Shown: positions 6,404 through 12,838, numbered from the stretch's first letter. The stretch: DNA of 13,977 nucleotides from an uncultured Erysipelotrichaceae bacterium (GCA_902766875.1 CACXFI010000022.1:1-13977); one strand, 5' to 3'. The notes: generated from the letters alone by a model not told the origin. Numbers and translations: made by a program.

Positions 6404-6418
6404 ATATAAATCACCTTT

Positions 6419-7201
6419 CTAAATAATACTTAATATTATTGTTAACCCAATTGATACAAATATAACACTATCAAATCGATCTAAAATACCACCATGTCCT
6501 GGTATTAAATTTGAATAATCTTTTTTATTATAATATCTTTTTATGCTACTAAATACTAAATCACCTAATTCACTTAACACTACTAATATTAAGCTTATTA
6601 TTATAGCTTCTAATATACTATTATTAATAATTGCATAATAGAATGTTGAACCTGCTATTATTCCCATAATGCTTCCTACAATAACACCTTCTATTGTTTT
6701 ATTAGGAGAAATCTTGGTAAAATGATGTTTGCCAATTAATTTACCTCCTATATAAGCATATGTATCAGTAATAAAAGCTATTATAAATATATATATACAT
6801 TTTGATACATCACTAGTAGCTGTATTTATAATAGTACCAAAAGAATATCCTAAAAATAAGATTATACCTATCATATATAGGGCATCATTTATATTATATC
6901 TTTTACTATTATTATAAAAGATAATGGGTATTGTTAATCCTAATAATGGTAATAATATAGTTACAACCATATTTATTTTATAAAATATACCATTTAAAAC
7001 AAAAGTACCTAATGATATGTAACTAATTAATTTTATTAAATCTAGATTTTCAGCTTTTTCTTTATATTTGATATTTATTAATTCATATAATCCTAATAAT
7101 GAACTAATTAGCATTAAGATAGCAAATATTCTAGTATCATAATATAATGATACTATTATTATTAATACTAATAATACTCCACTTGTAATTCTATTTTTCA
7201 A
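6419..7201 (-). CDS. cdsA: Phosphatidate cytidylyltransferase (CDP-diglyceride synthase)
   Basis: Makes CDP-diacylglycerol from CTP and phosphatidic acid, the precursor of anionic phospholipids, in the membrane. The protein is polytopic with about seven to eight hydrophobic segments. The C-terminal CDS signature is complete: SSIKRYYNKKDYSNLIPGHGG then ILDRFDS (about residues 218-245), including the Asp residues that bind metal and CTP. The frame is open back to 7249, but those extra codons fall in the upstream terminator. I prefer TTG at 7201-7199, giving MKNRITSG, the usual N-terminus of the family (260 aa), with GGTGA 5 nt upstream. ATG at 7213 or GTG at 7210 are alternatives. First gene of cdsA-rseP. 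Confidence 0.93.
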   Translation of the reverse strand: MKNRITSGVLLVLIIIVSLYYDTRIFAILMLISSLLGLYELINIKYKEKAENLDLIKLISYISLGTFVLNGIFYKINMVVTILLPLLGLTIPIIFYNNSKRYNINDALYMIGIILFLGYSFGTIINTATSDVSKCIYIFIIAFITDTYAYIGGKLIGKHHFTKISPNKTIEGVIVGSIMGIIAGSTFYYAIINNSILEAIIISLILVVLSELGDLVFSSIKRYYNKKDYSNLIPGHGGILDRFDSVIFVSIGLTIILSII

Positions 7202-7217
7202 ATTTATCACCATATTA

Positions 7218-7246
7218 ATTATATAATAAAAAAAAAGAATATTCAA
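7218..7246 (-). promoter_or_regulatory. Promoter for cdsA-rseP
   Basis: Minus strand: -35 TTGAAT (7246-7241), 17-bp spacer rich in T, -10 TATAAT (7223-7218). No TG extension. The -35 falls in the hairpin of the preceding gene's terminator. The start site would be near 7211, leaving only about ten leader bases before the TTG start. Confidence 0.6.
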
Positions 7247-7267
7247 CATTCTAAATATTCTTTTTTT
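7230..7267 (-). terminator. Intrinsic terminator of the adhesin-sortase-membrane protein operon
   Basis: A 14-bp stem (7230-7243 with 7254-7267; core GAATATT/AATATTC) with a 10-nt loop begins 1 nt after the stop of the 383-aa gene. The descending arm supplies the U-run (A-run 7228-7236). Confidence 0.8.
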
Positions 7268-7268
7268 A

Positions 7269-8420
7269 TTATCTTACATCTTGTAACATTTTTTTGTATA
7301 GATTATATTCTTTTATAGTAAATTTATTTAATAAATTTACTGATAAGGCATCGTCCATTGTAACTATAGAATTACCATTATTGTATTCTTTTACAGTATT
7401 TAACATTCTATAAAATAGTTTATATTCATCTTTTGTATATTTATATTGTTTATTAGTTTCTAATTCTATATTGCTGTTTACTTTAGTGTTTGGTACTATT
7501 GGTTTTATATTTAAAAGATCATTAATAGAATTAGTATTTTTTACTTCTTCTAAATTATTATTAGTTTTCTTAACTAAATCATTTAAATAGTATCCATTAT
7601 TAGTGCTAATTTTATGTGTATTTTCAAATGTATATGAATTTTTTTCTTTTACTTCTAAAATATTTTCTAGTTTTTTAATATTTGAATTATTATTTGATAT
7701 AGTTGATAGAGGAATAGATTCTAAAACTGGAGTATTTATTGCAGGTATAGGTGCTGTTTTAGGTTCTAATTCTTCTTCTTTTATATCTAATTCTACTCTA
7801 TTTATAGATGGATTAACTTGTAATACTGGTTTTTCTTTCATCTCTTTATTATCCATATATATTAAGATAGAATTTATTATAGATATTAATAGTAAAGACA
7901 TCATCCATATAATAAATGTACTTGTTGTTAGTTCTATTAAAGTTACAATATATTTATTTGTATATAAACTATTTAATGATAAGATATCTATTTCTTTACT
8001 ACCTATAGTATTTAATAAAATAAGTAATAAGAAGTTTAAAACAAATGAAGTGCTTATATTTATTTTTGTATATATTTTAGATATATTTTTACTTAAAACG
8101 GACATAATTAATATTATGTTTGTTATTAATATTATACCTATATATACATAAATAGATGGAAAGTATATATTTTTAAATATTAAGTTTGCAATATTATCAA
8201 ATGTTTTAAATAAGGTATTACTACTATAGAATAATATAATACTAAAAGATAATATAAAAGTTAAAGTTATTAATAATCCTGTTTTTTTACTGTTAATTAT
8301 TTTGAATTTATTAATTATAAATAATATTAATGATATTATTAATATACCAATAAATAAATAATTACCAGATATTAATTCGAAAAGTAACTTTAACTTATCT
8401 ATAATATTTATATATTTCAT
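7269..8420 (-). CDS. Multi-pass membrane protein with long cytosolic tail, linked to a sortase
   Basis: A 383-residue protein that I cannot assign to a family. The first ~185 residues hold about five hydrophobic helices (roughly 22-38, 47-66, 88-112, 123-140, 160-186). The remaining ~195 residues are hydrophilic and low complexity (EEELEPK; many Asn/Ser). The tail ends in two similar short helical units, DEYKLFYRML (about 327-336) and KEYNLYKKML (about 370-379). ATG 8420-8418 has the SD AAGGAGGGG. It follows the sortase stop by 22 nt with no intervening promoter or terminator and precedes the operon terminator, so it should be co-expressed with the adhesin and sortase. A role in exporting, organising or sensing the adhesin is inference from context only. 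Confidence 0.85.
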   Translation of the reverse strand: MKYINIIDKLKLLFELISGNYLFIGILIISLILFIINKFKIINSKKTGLLITLTFILSFSIILFYSSNTLFKTFDNIANLIFKNIYFPSIYVYIGIILITNIILIMSVLSKNISKIYTKINISTSFVLNFLLLILLNTIGSKEIDILSLNSLYTNKYIVTLIELTTSTFIIWMMSLLLISIINSILIYMDNKEMKEKPVLQVNPSINRVELDIKEEELEPKTAPIPAINTPVLESIPLSTISNNNSNIKKLENILEVKEKNSYTFENTHKISTNNGYYLNDLVKKTNNNLEEVKNTNSINDLLNIKPIVPNTKVNSNIELETNKQYKYTKDEYKLFYRMLNTVKEYNNGNSIVTMDDALSVNLLNKFTIKEYNLYKKMLQDVR

Positions 8421-8442
8421 AATACCCCTCCTTATCTTGTTT

Positions 8443-9075
8443 TTATTCTTTTCCTATAAGTTCTGCTATATAAATTGTTTGTTTTGTATTATCATTTAAA
8501 TTACAAGTAATTAATGTTAATGTACTTTTATATTTATTTCTATATATACTTACTGTACCTGTTTTTTCGACATCATATATATTAGTTATTTTGTAAGTAT
8601 ATTTTTTGTTTTTGTATGTTATATAAGCTAAATCTCCGTTTGTTAATCTATTTAAATTAGTAAAATAACTATTAGAATAATTACCTGAATGAGCTGCTAA
8701 TATAACATTACCATTTTTCTTATCTGGATAATCAGATTCATTTAATATTAGTATATTGCTATTTACTTCATTTAATTTTGAATTTTTGTTATAGAATCCT
8801 CTAGAAATTTCAGCTTTAGGTATTTCTAAAGTTGCTATATAGTATTCATAACCTTCTTCTGGTTCTTCTTCTACTACTTCAACTTCTGGTTCTTCTTTAG
8901 GTTCTTCTTTCTTTTCTTCTTTATTGAATTCTTCTAGTATTTCTAGATTGATATCACTAAATACCAAGTCCCTTTTTTCTTTTACGTAATTAGATAACAA
9001 AAGGGTAAGACCCATTGTAATAAGTATTACCCCTGTTGTTACAAATATTTTATTTTTTAAATTATTATTGTTCAT
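8443..9075 (-). CDS. Sortase family transpeptidase (adhesin-linked, atypical active site)
   Basis: Sortases cleave a C-terminal sorting motif and join the protein to cell-wall peptidoglycan or pilus subunits, outside the membrane. The 210-residue protein has an N-terminal membrane anchor (about 10-28) and an acidic Glu/Pro linker (about 46-75). The sortase beta-barrel follows, with the catalytic His129 in LAAHSG and Cys191 in TLITC. After the Cys the family normally has an Arg before the last strand; here NTKQTIYIAEL places Gln199 there, with Lys198 beside it. The start ATG 9075-9073 overlaps the adhesin stop by 11 nt with only a weak GAAG SD, so it is translationally coupled. Its obvious substrate is the VPDTL-bearing adhesin immediately upstream. 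Class not assigned. Confidence 0.92.
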   Translation of the reverse strand: MNNNNLKNKIFVTTGVILITMGLTLLLSNYVKEKRDLVFSDINLEILEEFNKEEKKEEPKEEPEVEVVEEEPEEGYEYYIATLEIPKAEISRGFYNKNSKLNEVNSNILILNESDYPDKKNGNVILAAHSGNYSNSYFTNLNRLTNGDLAYITYKNKKYTYKITNIYDVEKTGTVSIYRNKYKSTLTLITCNLNDNTKQTIYIAELIGKE

Positions 9076-10609
9076 TCTTCTTCACTGATTTAAATACTAA
9101 TCCACTACCTGCTAAAACAATAATTAATCCTAACAAGTATGATAGACTTGATTTTAGTGATAAAGTATCTGGAACATCAATAATTGTTGTTGGTGTTTGA
9201 GCATCTTTCATAACTATTTTATCTACTTCTTTACCATCTTGAACTAGTTTACCATTTTCATCTAAAGTAAAGGTAATAGATTCTGCTACTTCATAACCAT
9301 CTGGTGCTGAAATCTCAGTTAATGTATATGTTCCAGCTATTAGATTTTTACATTTATGTGTAGTTCCATCTGATGTCCATTTACAAACTACTATTCCTTT
9401 TTCGTTAGTTACTTCTAATTTTGCACCTGGTAATTCTTCTGAAGTAGCTACATCAACTTTGCTTATTTCTACTTCATAAGTTTTCTTTTCAGGTTGATTT
9501 TCCATAATTACTGGTTTATCAACTTTACCATCTTTAACAGTAAACTTGATTGTATTAGTAGTTTTAATATAACCTTCTGGAGCGATTGTTTCAGATAATT
9601 CACATTCTCCATCTGGTACATCTGTTAATACTTTTGGAGTTGTACCTGAAGTCCATTCTTTTGTATATTTACCATTATCACATACTAATTTTAAGTGTGC
9701 ACCTGGTAATTCTTCTCCATTTGTAGCATCAACTTTGCTTATTGTTACACTAGTTTTACTAATTGTTCCTGCTAATGCAAGAGATTTTGTTAAGTTTTCT
9801 GAAGTAATTACAGCAACTGTTTGATATCTACTTTCTACTGGATTATAGATATATGAACGATATGCTTTCTTACTTGCATTTATTGTAACTTTTACATTTG
9901 TAGATAATTCTGTTACTTTATCAGCTGGAACTTTAACTCTAAATCCTCCTGATACATCTTCTTTAACTGTACCACTTGGAGCATTAGTAATAGATACTGT
10001 ATAAGAACCATTACTATTAACACTTACATTATTAGATACATAGTATTTACCATCACTACTTAATGTGAATGTTAAAGTACTTGTATTAGCTGATAATGTT
10101 ATTGTATTATCTACTGTTGTTTTTGATTTTGCTTCAGCAACTAAATTTTGAATTGCTTTAGCTGTAGGTCCTGATGAAGCATATACTTCTTTTCTTAAGT
10201 TAGCTACACTTGGACAATTACTTGCATTATTACATGTTGTCATGATACCTTTATCATACATGTATATCCATAGTGCACTTTGAGTAATAAAATAACTTGT
10301 ATTATCTGCGTTATTTGCACCTTTAGCTAGAATGTAAGCCATACCTGGGTCAGTAATTTCTTTACCTAAGTTATATTTAACATAATTAGGCGTATTCTTA
10401 GCATATTCTGCACAATACACATATTGGTTAGTACCTGAAACTCTCTTGATATGGAATGTTTCTAAAGTACTATATGGTGCTGAACCCCAGTCTTCTTTAT
10501 ATATAGTAAGGCTTTGATCAGCGGCGTTTACTTCACTTACGAAACCTAAAACTATTAGGAATGTAAGAACTACTTTTGTAGTATTTTTAAATAAATTTCT
10601 TAATTTCAT
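9065..10609 (-). CDS. Thioester-domain CnaB adhesin / SpaA-type cell-wall surface protein
   Basis: A 514-aa secreted surface protein. Signal peptide 1-29, predicted cleavage after VNA. It then has a thioester domain with Cys66 in YVYCAEY and Gln110 in FITQSALWIYM; such domains form an internal Cys-Gln thioester that bonds covalently to host amines. An unassigned beta-rich region follows (about 165-280). Two CnaB/SpaA domains come next: the first with Lys292, Glu340 (SETIAPEGY) and Asn371, the second with Lys384, Glu432 (TEISAPDGY) and Asp469, placed to make isopeptide bonds. The sorting signal is VPDTLS (479-484), a membrane helix and tail KSVKKNEQ. Extra Cys pairs occur at 126/132, 310/336 and 409/420. 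I take ATG 10609 over ATG 10615 because AGGGGGG lies 7 nt before it. First gene of the operon. Confidence 0.92.
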   Translation of the reverse strand: MKLRNLFKNTTKVVLTFLIVLGFVSEVNAADQSLTIYKEDWGSAPYSTLETFHIKRVSGTNQYVYCAEYAKNTPNYVKYNLGKEITDPGMAYILAKGANNADNTSYFITQSALWIYMYDKGIMTTCNNASNCPSVANLRKEVYASSGPTAKAIQNLVAEAKSKTTVDNTITLSANTSTLTFTLSSDGKYYVSNNVSVNSNGSYTVSITNAPSGTVKEDVSGGFRVKVPADKVTELSTNVKVTINASKKAYRSYIYNPVESRYQTVAVITSENLTKSLALAGTISKTSVTISKVDATNGEELPGAHLKLVCDNGKYTKEWTSGTTPKVLTDVPDGECELSETIAPEGYIKTTNTIKFTVKDGKVDKPVIMENQPEKKTYEVEISKVDVATSEELPGAKLEVTNEKGIVVCKWTSDGTTHKCKNLIAGTYTLTEISAPDGYEVAESITFTLDENGKLVQDGKEVDKIVMKDAQTPTTIIDVPDTLSLKSSLSYLLGLIIVLAGSGLVFKSVKKNEQ

Positions 10610-10636
10610 AATCATTCCCCCCTGAAATTGGTTTAT

Positions 10637-10665
10637 ACTTTAACACAAAATTCTATTTGTGTCAA
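10637..10665 (-). promoter_or_regulatory. Promoter of the adhesin-sortase operon
   Basis: Minus strand: consensus -35 TTGACA (10665-10660), 17-bp spacer, weak -10 TAAAGT (10642-10637) preceded by TGT. A perfect -35 with a weak -10 is typical of a regulated promoter; the inverted repeat at 10640-10665 spans it. Confidence 0.7.
10640..10665. promoter_or_regulatory. Inverted repeat (candidate operator) across the adhesin promoter
   Basis: Two 10-bp arms, TTAACACAAA (10640-10649) and TTTGTGTCAA (10656-10665), are complementary at 9 of 10 positions and separated by 6 bp. The repeat covers the whole -35, the spacer and the upstream half of the -10, exactly where a dimeric repressor would block RNA polymerase. 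No regulator gene is next to it in this window. Confidence 0.6.
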
Positions 10666-10711
10666 TAGTTTTTAATAAATTTAGCCTATTTGTTAATATT
10701 TGGTTAATTTT

Positions 10712-11266
10712 TTATTGATTTTTGAATATTTCTATAGCATTTATTGTTTTATTTCCTTTAGTATAGGATATATATAATATATCTCCATTTACTTCCCCTA
10801 TATATTCTCCTTTATCTACTTTATCATATAATTTTAATGAACTATTAGCAATATTCCCATACCATATATTAATGTTATTTTTTGTCTTAAGTATTATAGT
10901 ATTTCCATATTCTTCTTTATTACCTATAAATATTACTATTCCTTCTGAAATGCTTGGAATTAAATAATTTTTGTTAACTTTTAATTTTAAATATGTTTTA
11001 TTATCTTCTAGTTCTTGATAGGATATTTCGGTATTAAATACCGTATTTGTATGTGATTTATTATTAAAAAAATACAATCCACCTAAGTATTTATTATATA
11101 TATTTTTTATATCAATATATGGTATATTGTATTCTGATATTACATATTTTATTTCATTTTTATATTTTATATCTTTCTTTGATATTATTAATAGTAGTAT
11201 GATAATTATAGATGTTAATAAAAATTTTAATATTTCTTTATTTAATTTATTTATAATATTTTTCAT
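10712..11266 (-). CDS. Membrane-anchored degenerate LytM/M23 protein, SpoIVFA-like
   Basis: A 184-residue protein with one N-terminal membrane helix (about 13-30), then an extracytoplasmic part. The C-terminal half has the M23/LytM fold pattern: EGIVIFIGNKEEYGNTIIL, NIWYGNI, LKLYDKVDKGEYIG and a final GDILYISYTKGN. The zinc-binding His/Asp and the HxH motif of active M23 peptidases are absent. The WYGN plus LY..V.KG..IG pattern and the degenerate site resemble SpoIVFA, the partner and inhibitor of the sporulation protease SpoIVFB; I see no SpoIVFB in the window. The coding call is good, the SpoIVFA link moderate; SpoIIQ-like or another degenerate LytM protein is the alternative. There is no SD before ATG 11266; a TATAAT lies just upstream, suggesting a leaderless transcript. 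It is divergent from the RNHCP gene. Confidence 0.75.
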   Translation of the reverse strand: MKNIINKLNKEILKFLLTSIIIILLLIISKKDIKYKNEIKYVISEYNIPYIDIKNIYNKYLGGLYFFNNKSHTNTVFNTEISYQELEDNKTYLKLKVNKNYLIPSISEGIVIFIGNKEEYGNTIILKTKNNINIWYGNIANSSLKLYDKVDKGEYIGEVNGDILYISYTKGNKTINAIEIFKNQ

Positions 11267-11280
11267 ATTAAATTATATTA

Positions 11281-11309
11281 TTGATAAATTATAATATGAG
11301 TGATATACT
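11281..11309 (+). promoter_or_regulatory. Promoter for the RNHCP gene
   Basis: Plus strand: -35 TTGATA (11281-11286), 17-bp spacer, -10 TATACT (11304-11309) preceded by TGA. The leader is about 10 nt and just holds the GGTGA SD (11316-11320). Confidence 0.7.
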
Positions 11310-11324
11310 TTGATTGGTGATTTT

Positions 11325-11633
11325 ATGAAAAAATTTAGGATGATTGATGAAGAATTTATATGTGATAATTGTAATAGAACAGTTAACAAATTAGATTATT
11401 CGGCTAGAGACCATTGCCCTTTTTGTTTGTATTCTAAACATGTAGATATAAATCCAGGGGATCGTCTTAATTCTTGTAAAGGTTTATTAGAACCTATAGG
11501 CATAGAAAAATATAAAAACACTTATAAAATTCTTTATAAGTGTACTAAATGTCATAAGATTCATAAAAATGTTATGGCTAATGATGATAATTATGATTTA
11601 ATTATTAAATTATCCTGTAAACATATTATATAG
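11325..11633 (+). CDS. RNHCP domain zinc-ribbon protein
   Basis: A 102-residue soluble protein matching the RNHCP family: FICDNCNRTV with C13/C16, SARDHCPFCLYSKHVDINPG with C31/C34, then GLLEPIGIE and a second ribbon ILYKCTKCHKIH. The namesake R-N-H-C-P appears as R-D-H-C-P. The four CxxC-type knuckle cysteines suggest one or two zinc ions; the family's biochemical role is not established. An in-frame TTG at 11310 exists, but ATG 11325 has GGTGA 4 nt upstream and gives the normal N-terminus. It is the only complete plus-strand gene, with its own promoter at 11281-11309. Its last 24 nt overlap the end of the minus-strand tail-anchored gene. Confidence 0.9.
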   Translation: MKKFRMIDEEFICDNCNRTVNKLDYSARDHCPFCLYSKHVDINPGDRLNSCKGLLEPIGIEKYKNTYKILYKCTKCHKIHKNVMANDDNYDLIIKLSCKHII

Positions 11634-12017
11634 GAAAAATGATAATACCATAAATATAATAATTAATACTGTAGTTATAGTTGCAACTATATATTCTGGA
11701 GCAACTTTATTAGTTTTAACTTCTCCTAATTTATTTGGTTTATTCTCAATTTCATCATTTTCTTCTTTATAAGAACTATTATCACCATATATCTCAGATA
11801 CCTCAGGAATGTCTTCTTTTTTTTTGGTATCTTCTGGTTCATCTTTTAAAATTCTATCTCTAAATCTTGGCCTTCCTAAATCAGTAGAATCAAGATTTTG
11901 CATATTTATGCCTAGTGTACTATTTAGATTTAAATTCGGTCTACTTAAAGATTTATTATAATCTTCACTAACGGAGTATTCTCTTTTTTCTTCGTTTTCT
12001 AAATCATCTTCATTCAT
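11610..12017 (-). CDS. Tail-anchored small membrane protein downstream of ezrA
   Basis: A 135-residue protein of unknown family. About 110 residues are hydrophilic and strongly charged (MNEDDLENEEKREYS; SRPNLNLNSTLGINMQNL; GRPRFRDRILKDEPED). One C-terminal membrane helix follows (about 111-131, VATITTVLIIIFMVLSFFLY) with only four residues after it. That is a tail-anchored layout with the bulk in the cytosol. ATG 12017-12015 has the SD AAAGGAAG, 14 nt after the Asn-rich gene, so the two are one operon. Its stop lies inside the 3' end of the convergent RNHCP gene. Context next to ezrA hints at a division or envelope role, which is inference only. Confidence 0.82.
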   Translation of the reverse strand: MNEDDLENEEKREYSVSEDYNKSLSRPNLNLNSTLGINMQNLDSTDLGRPRFRDRILKDEPEDTKKKEDIPEVSEIYGDNSSYKEENDEIENKPNKLGEVKTNKVAPEYIVATITTVLIIIFMVLSFFLYNMFTG

Positions 12018-12031
12018 ATTATTCTTCCTTT

Positions 12032-12781
12032 CTAAAATTGATTGTTTGGATTAGTATTAAAACCTTGATTATTTTGATTTTGGTAATTAGTTGTAGTATT
12101 ATTAATTACTTGATTATTAGTTACTGGATTAGGATTATTATATAAATTAGGATTATTATAATTTTGATTAATATTATTTGTAGGTGTATTGTAAGTATTA
12201 TTTACAAAATCTGTGTTTGTTTTTTGATTAGTATATTGATTATTTATATTGTTATTATAATTAGTATCTAACGGTTGATAATTTATTGGTTGCGATTCTA
12301 TATTTGGAGTATTAACTATATTATTATCCCATGAATTATATGATTTTGTATTATCGTTAGATACTATATTATTTGTACTTAATGAGCTAAGATTAGCATT
12401 TGGGAAATTCTTTTCATCAAAACTGGAAGGAAATGTTGGTTTTTGTTGCCATAATGGTGTATGTACAACTTGTGTTTCTGTGTTTTGATTGGTGTTTAAT
12501 ATTGTCTGATTATTATTTGATGGATTTACATTACTAGGAGCTTGGCTACTAGCTATAGTAGTTTCATTTTGACCTTGAATATTGTAATTATTAAAATTGT
12601 TATTAGGTTGATTAGGAATTTGATTATTAGTTATATTTTCTACTTGCTGGTTATTTATTTTATTATTTCCTTTTTTCTTTGAACCTCTATCTGATACAAA
12701 GCCTATTATTGTTATTATTCCAAGTAAAACAACTACTCCTATCCATATATAATTTTCAGATAAATAATCTATAAAACTCAT
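12032..12781 (-). CDS. Asn-rich membrane-anchored protein downstream of ezrA
   Basis: A 249-residue protein with an N-terminal membrane helix (about 12-29, IWIGVVVLLGIITIIGFV) followed by a basic stretch (RGSKKKGNNK) that should hold the tail in the cytosol. About 70 of 249 residues are Asn, with much Gln, Thr and Pro, in a low-complexity, prion-like tail. One non-repetitive island, HTPLWQQKPTFPSSFDEKNF (about 107-126), could be a binding motif. ATG 12781 has the SD AGGGAGGAA, and the promoter at 12810-12838 overlaps the ezrA stop. Same single-pass-plus-disordered-tail arrangement as some division scaffold proteins, but no family is recognised. It could be any membrane adaptor. Confidence 0.82.
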   Translation of the reverse strand: MSFIDYLSENYIWIGVVVLLGIITIIGFVSDRGSKKKGNNKINNQQVENITNNQIPNQPNNNFNNYNIQGQNETTIASSQAPSNVNPSNNNQTILNTNQNTETQVVHTPLWQQKPTFPSSFDEKNFPNANLSSLSTNNIVSNDNTKSYNSWDNNIVNTPNIESQPINYQPLDTNYNNNINNQYTNQKTNTDFVNNTYNTPTNNINQNYNNPNLYNNPNPVTNNQVINNTTTNYQNQNNQGFNTNPNNQF

Positions 12782-12809
12782 GTTATTCCTCCCTTATTAT
12801 TCTATTAAT

Positions 12810-12838
12810 ATATTATCATACTAAAATATAAAAATCAA
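12810..12838 (-). promoter_or_regulatory. Promoter of the Asn-rich/tail-anchored gene pair
   Basis: Minus strand: -35 TTGATT (12838-12833) overlapping the ezrA TGA stop codon, 17-bp spacer, -10 TAATAT (12815-12810) preceded by TGA. No terminator separates it from ezrA, so readthrough from ezrA is also possible. Confidence 0.55.

Noticed and set aside
7202..7249. Longer CdsA starting at ATG 7249
   Set aside because: The extra codons fall within the upstream terminator and promoter and are not part of the usual CdsA N-terminus.
7603..8151. 182-aa plus-strand open frame opposite the 383-aa membrane protein
   Set aside because: Antisense shadow of an AT-rich gene with good SD and operon context on the other strand; no SD or promoter found for it.
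11270..11310. Sigma-E/G-type sporulation promoter for the SpoIVFA-like gene
   Set aside because: CATATTAT is present, but no matching -35 lies at the right distance; AT-rich sequence gives such matches by chance.
12032..12670. Repeat or CRISPR-like array in the Asn-rich gene
   Set aside because: The repeated look comes from AAT/AAC codons; there is no fixed repeat length or spacer structure.
12835..12837. Mycoplasma-type code with TGA read as Trp
   Set aside because: ezrA ends at this TGA where the family ends, conserved Trp codons in S2 are TGG, and no conserved frame contains an internal TGA.
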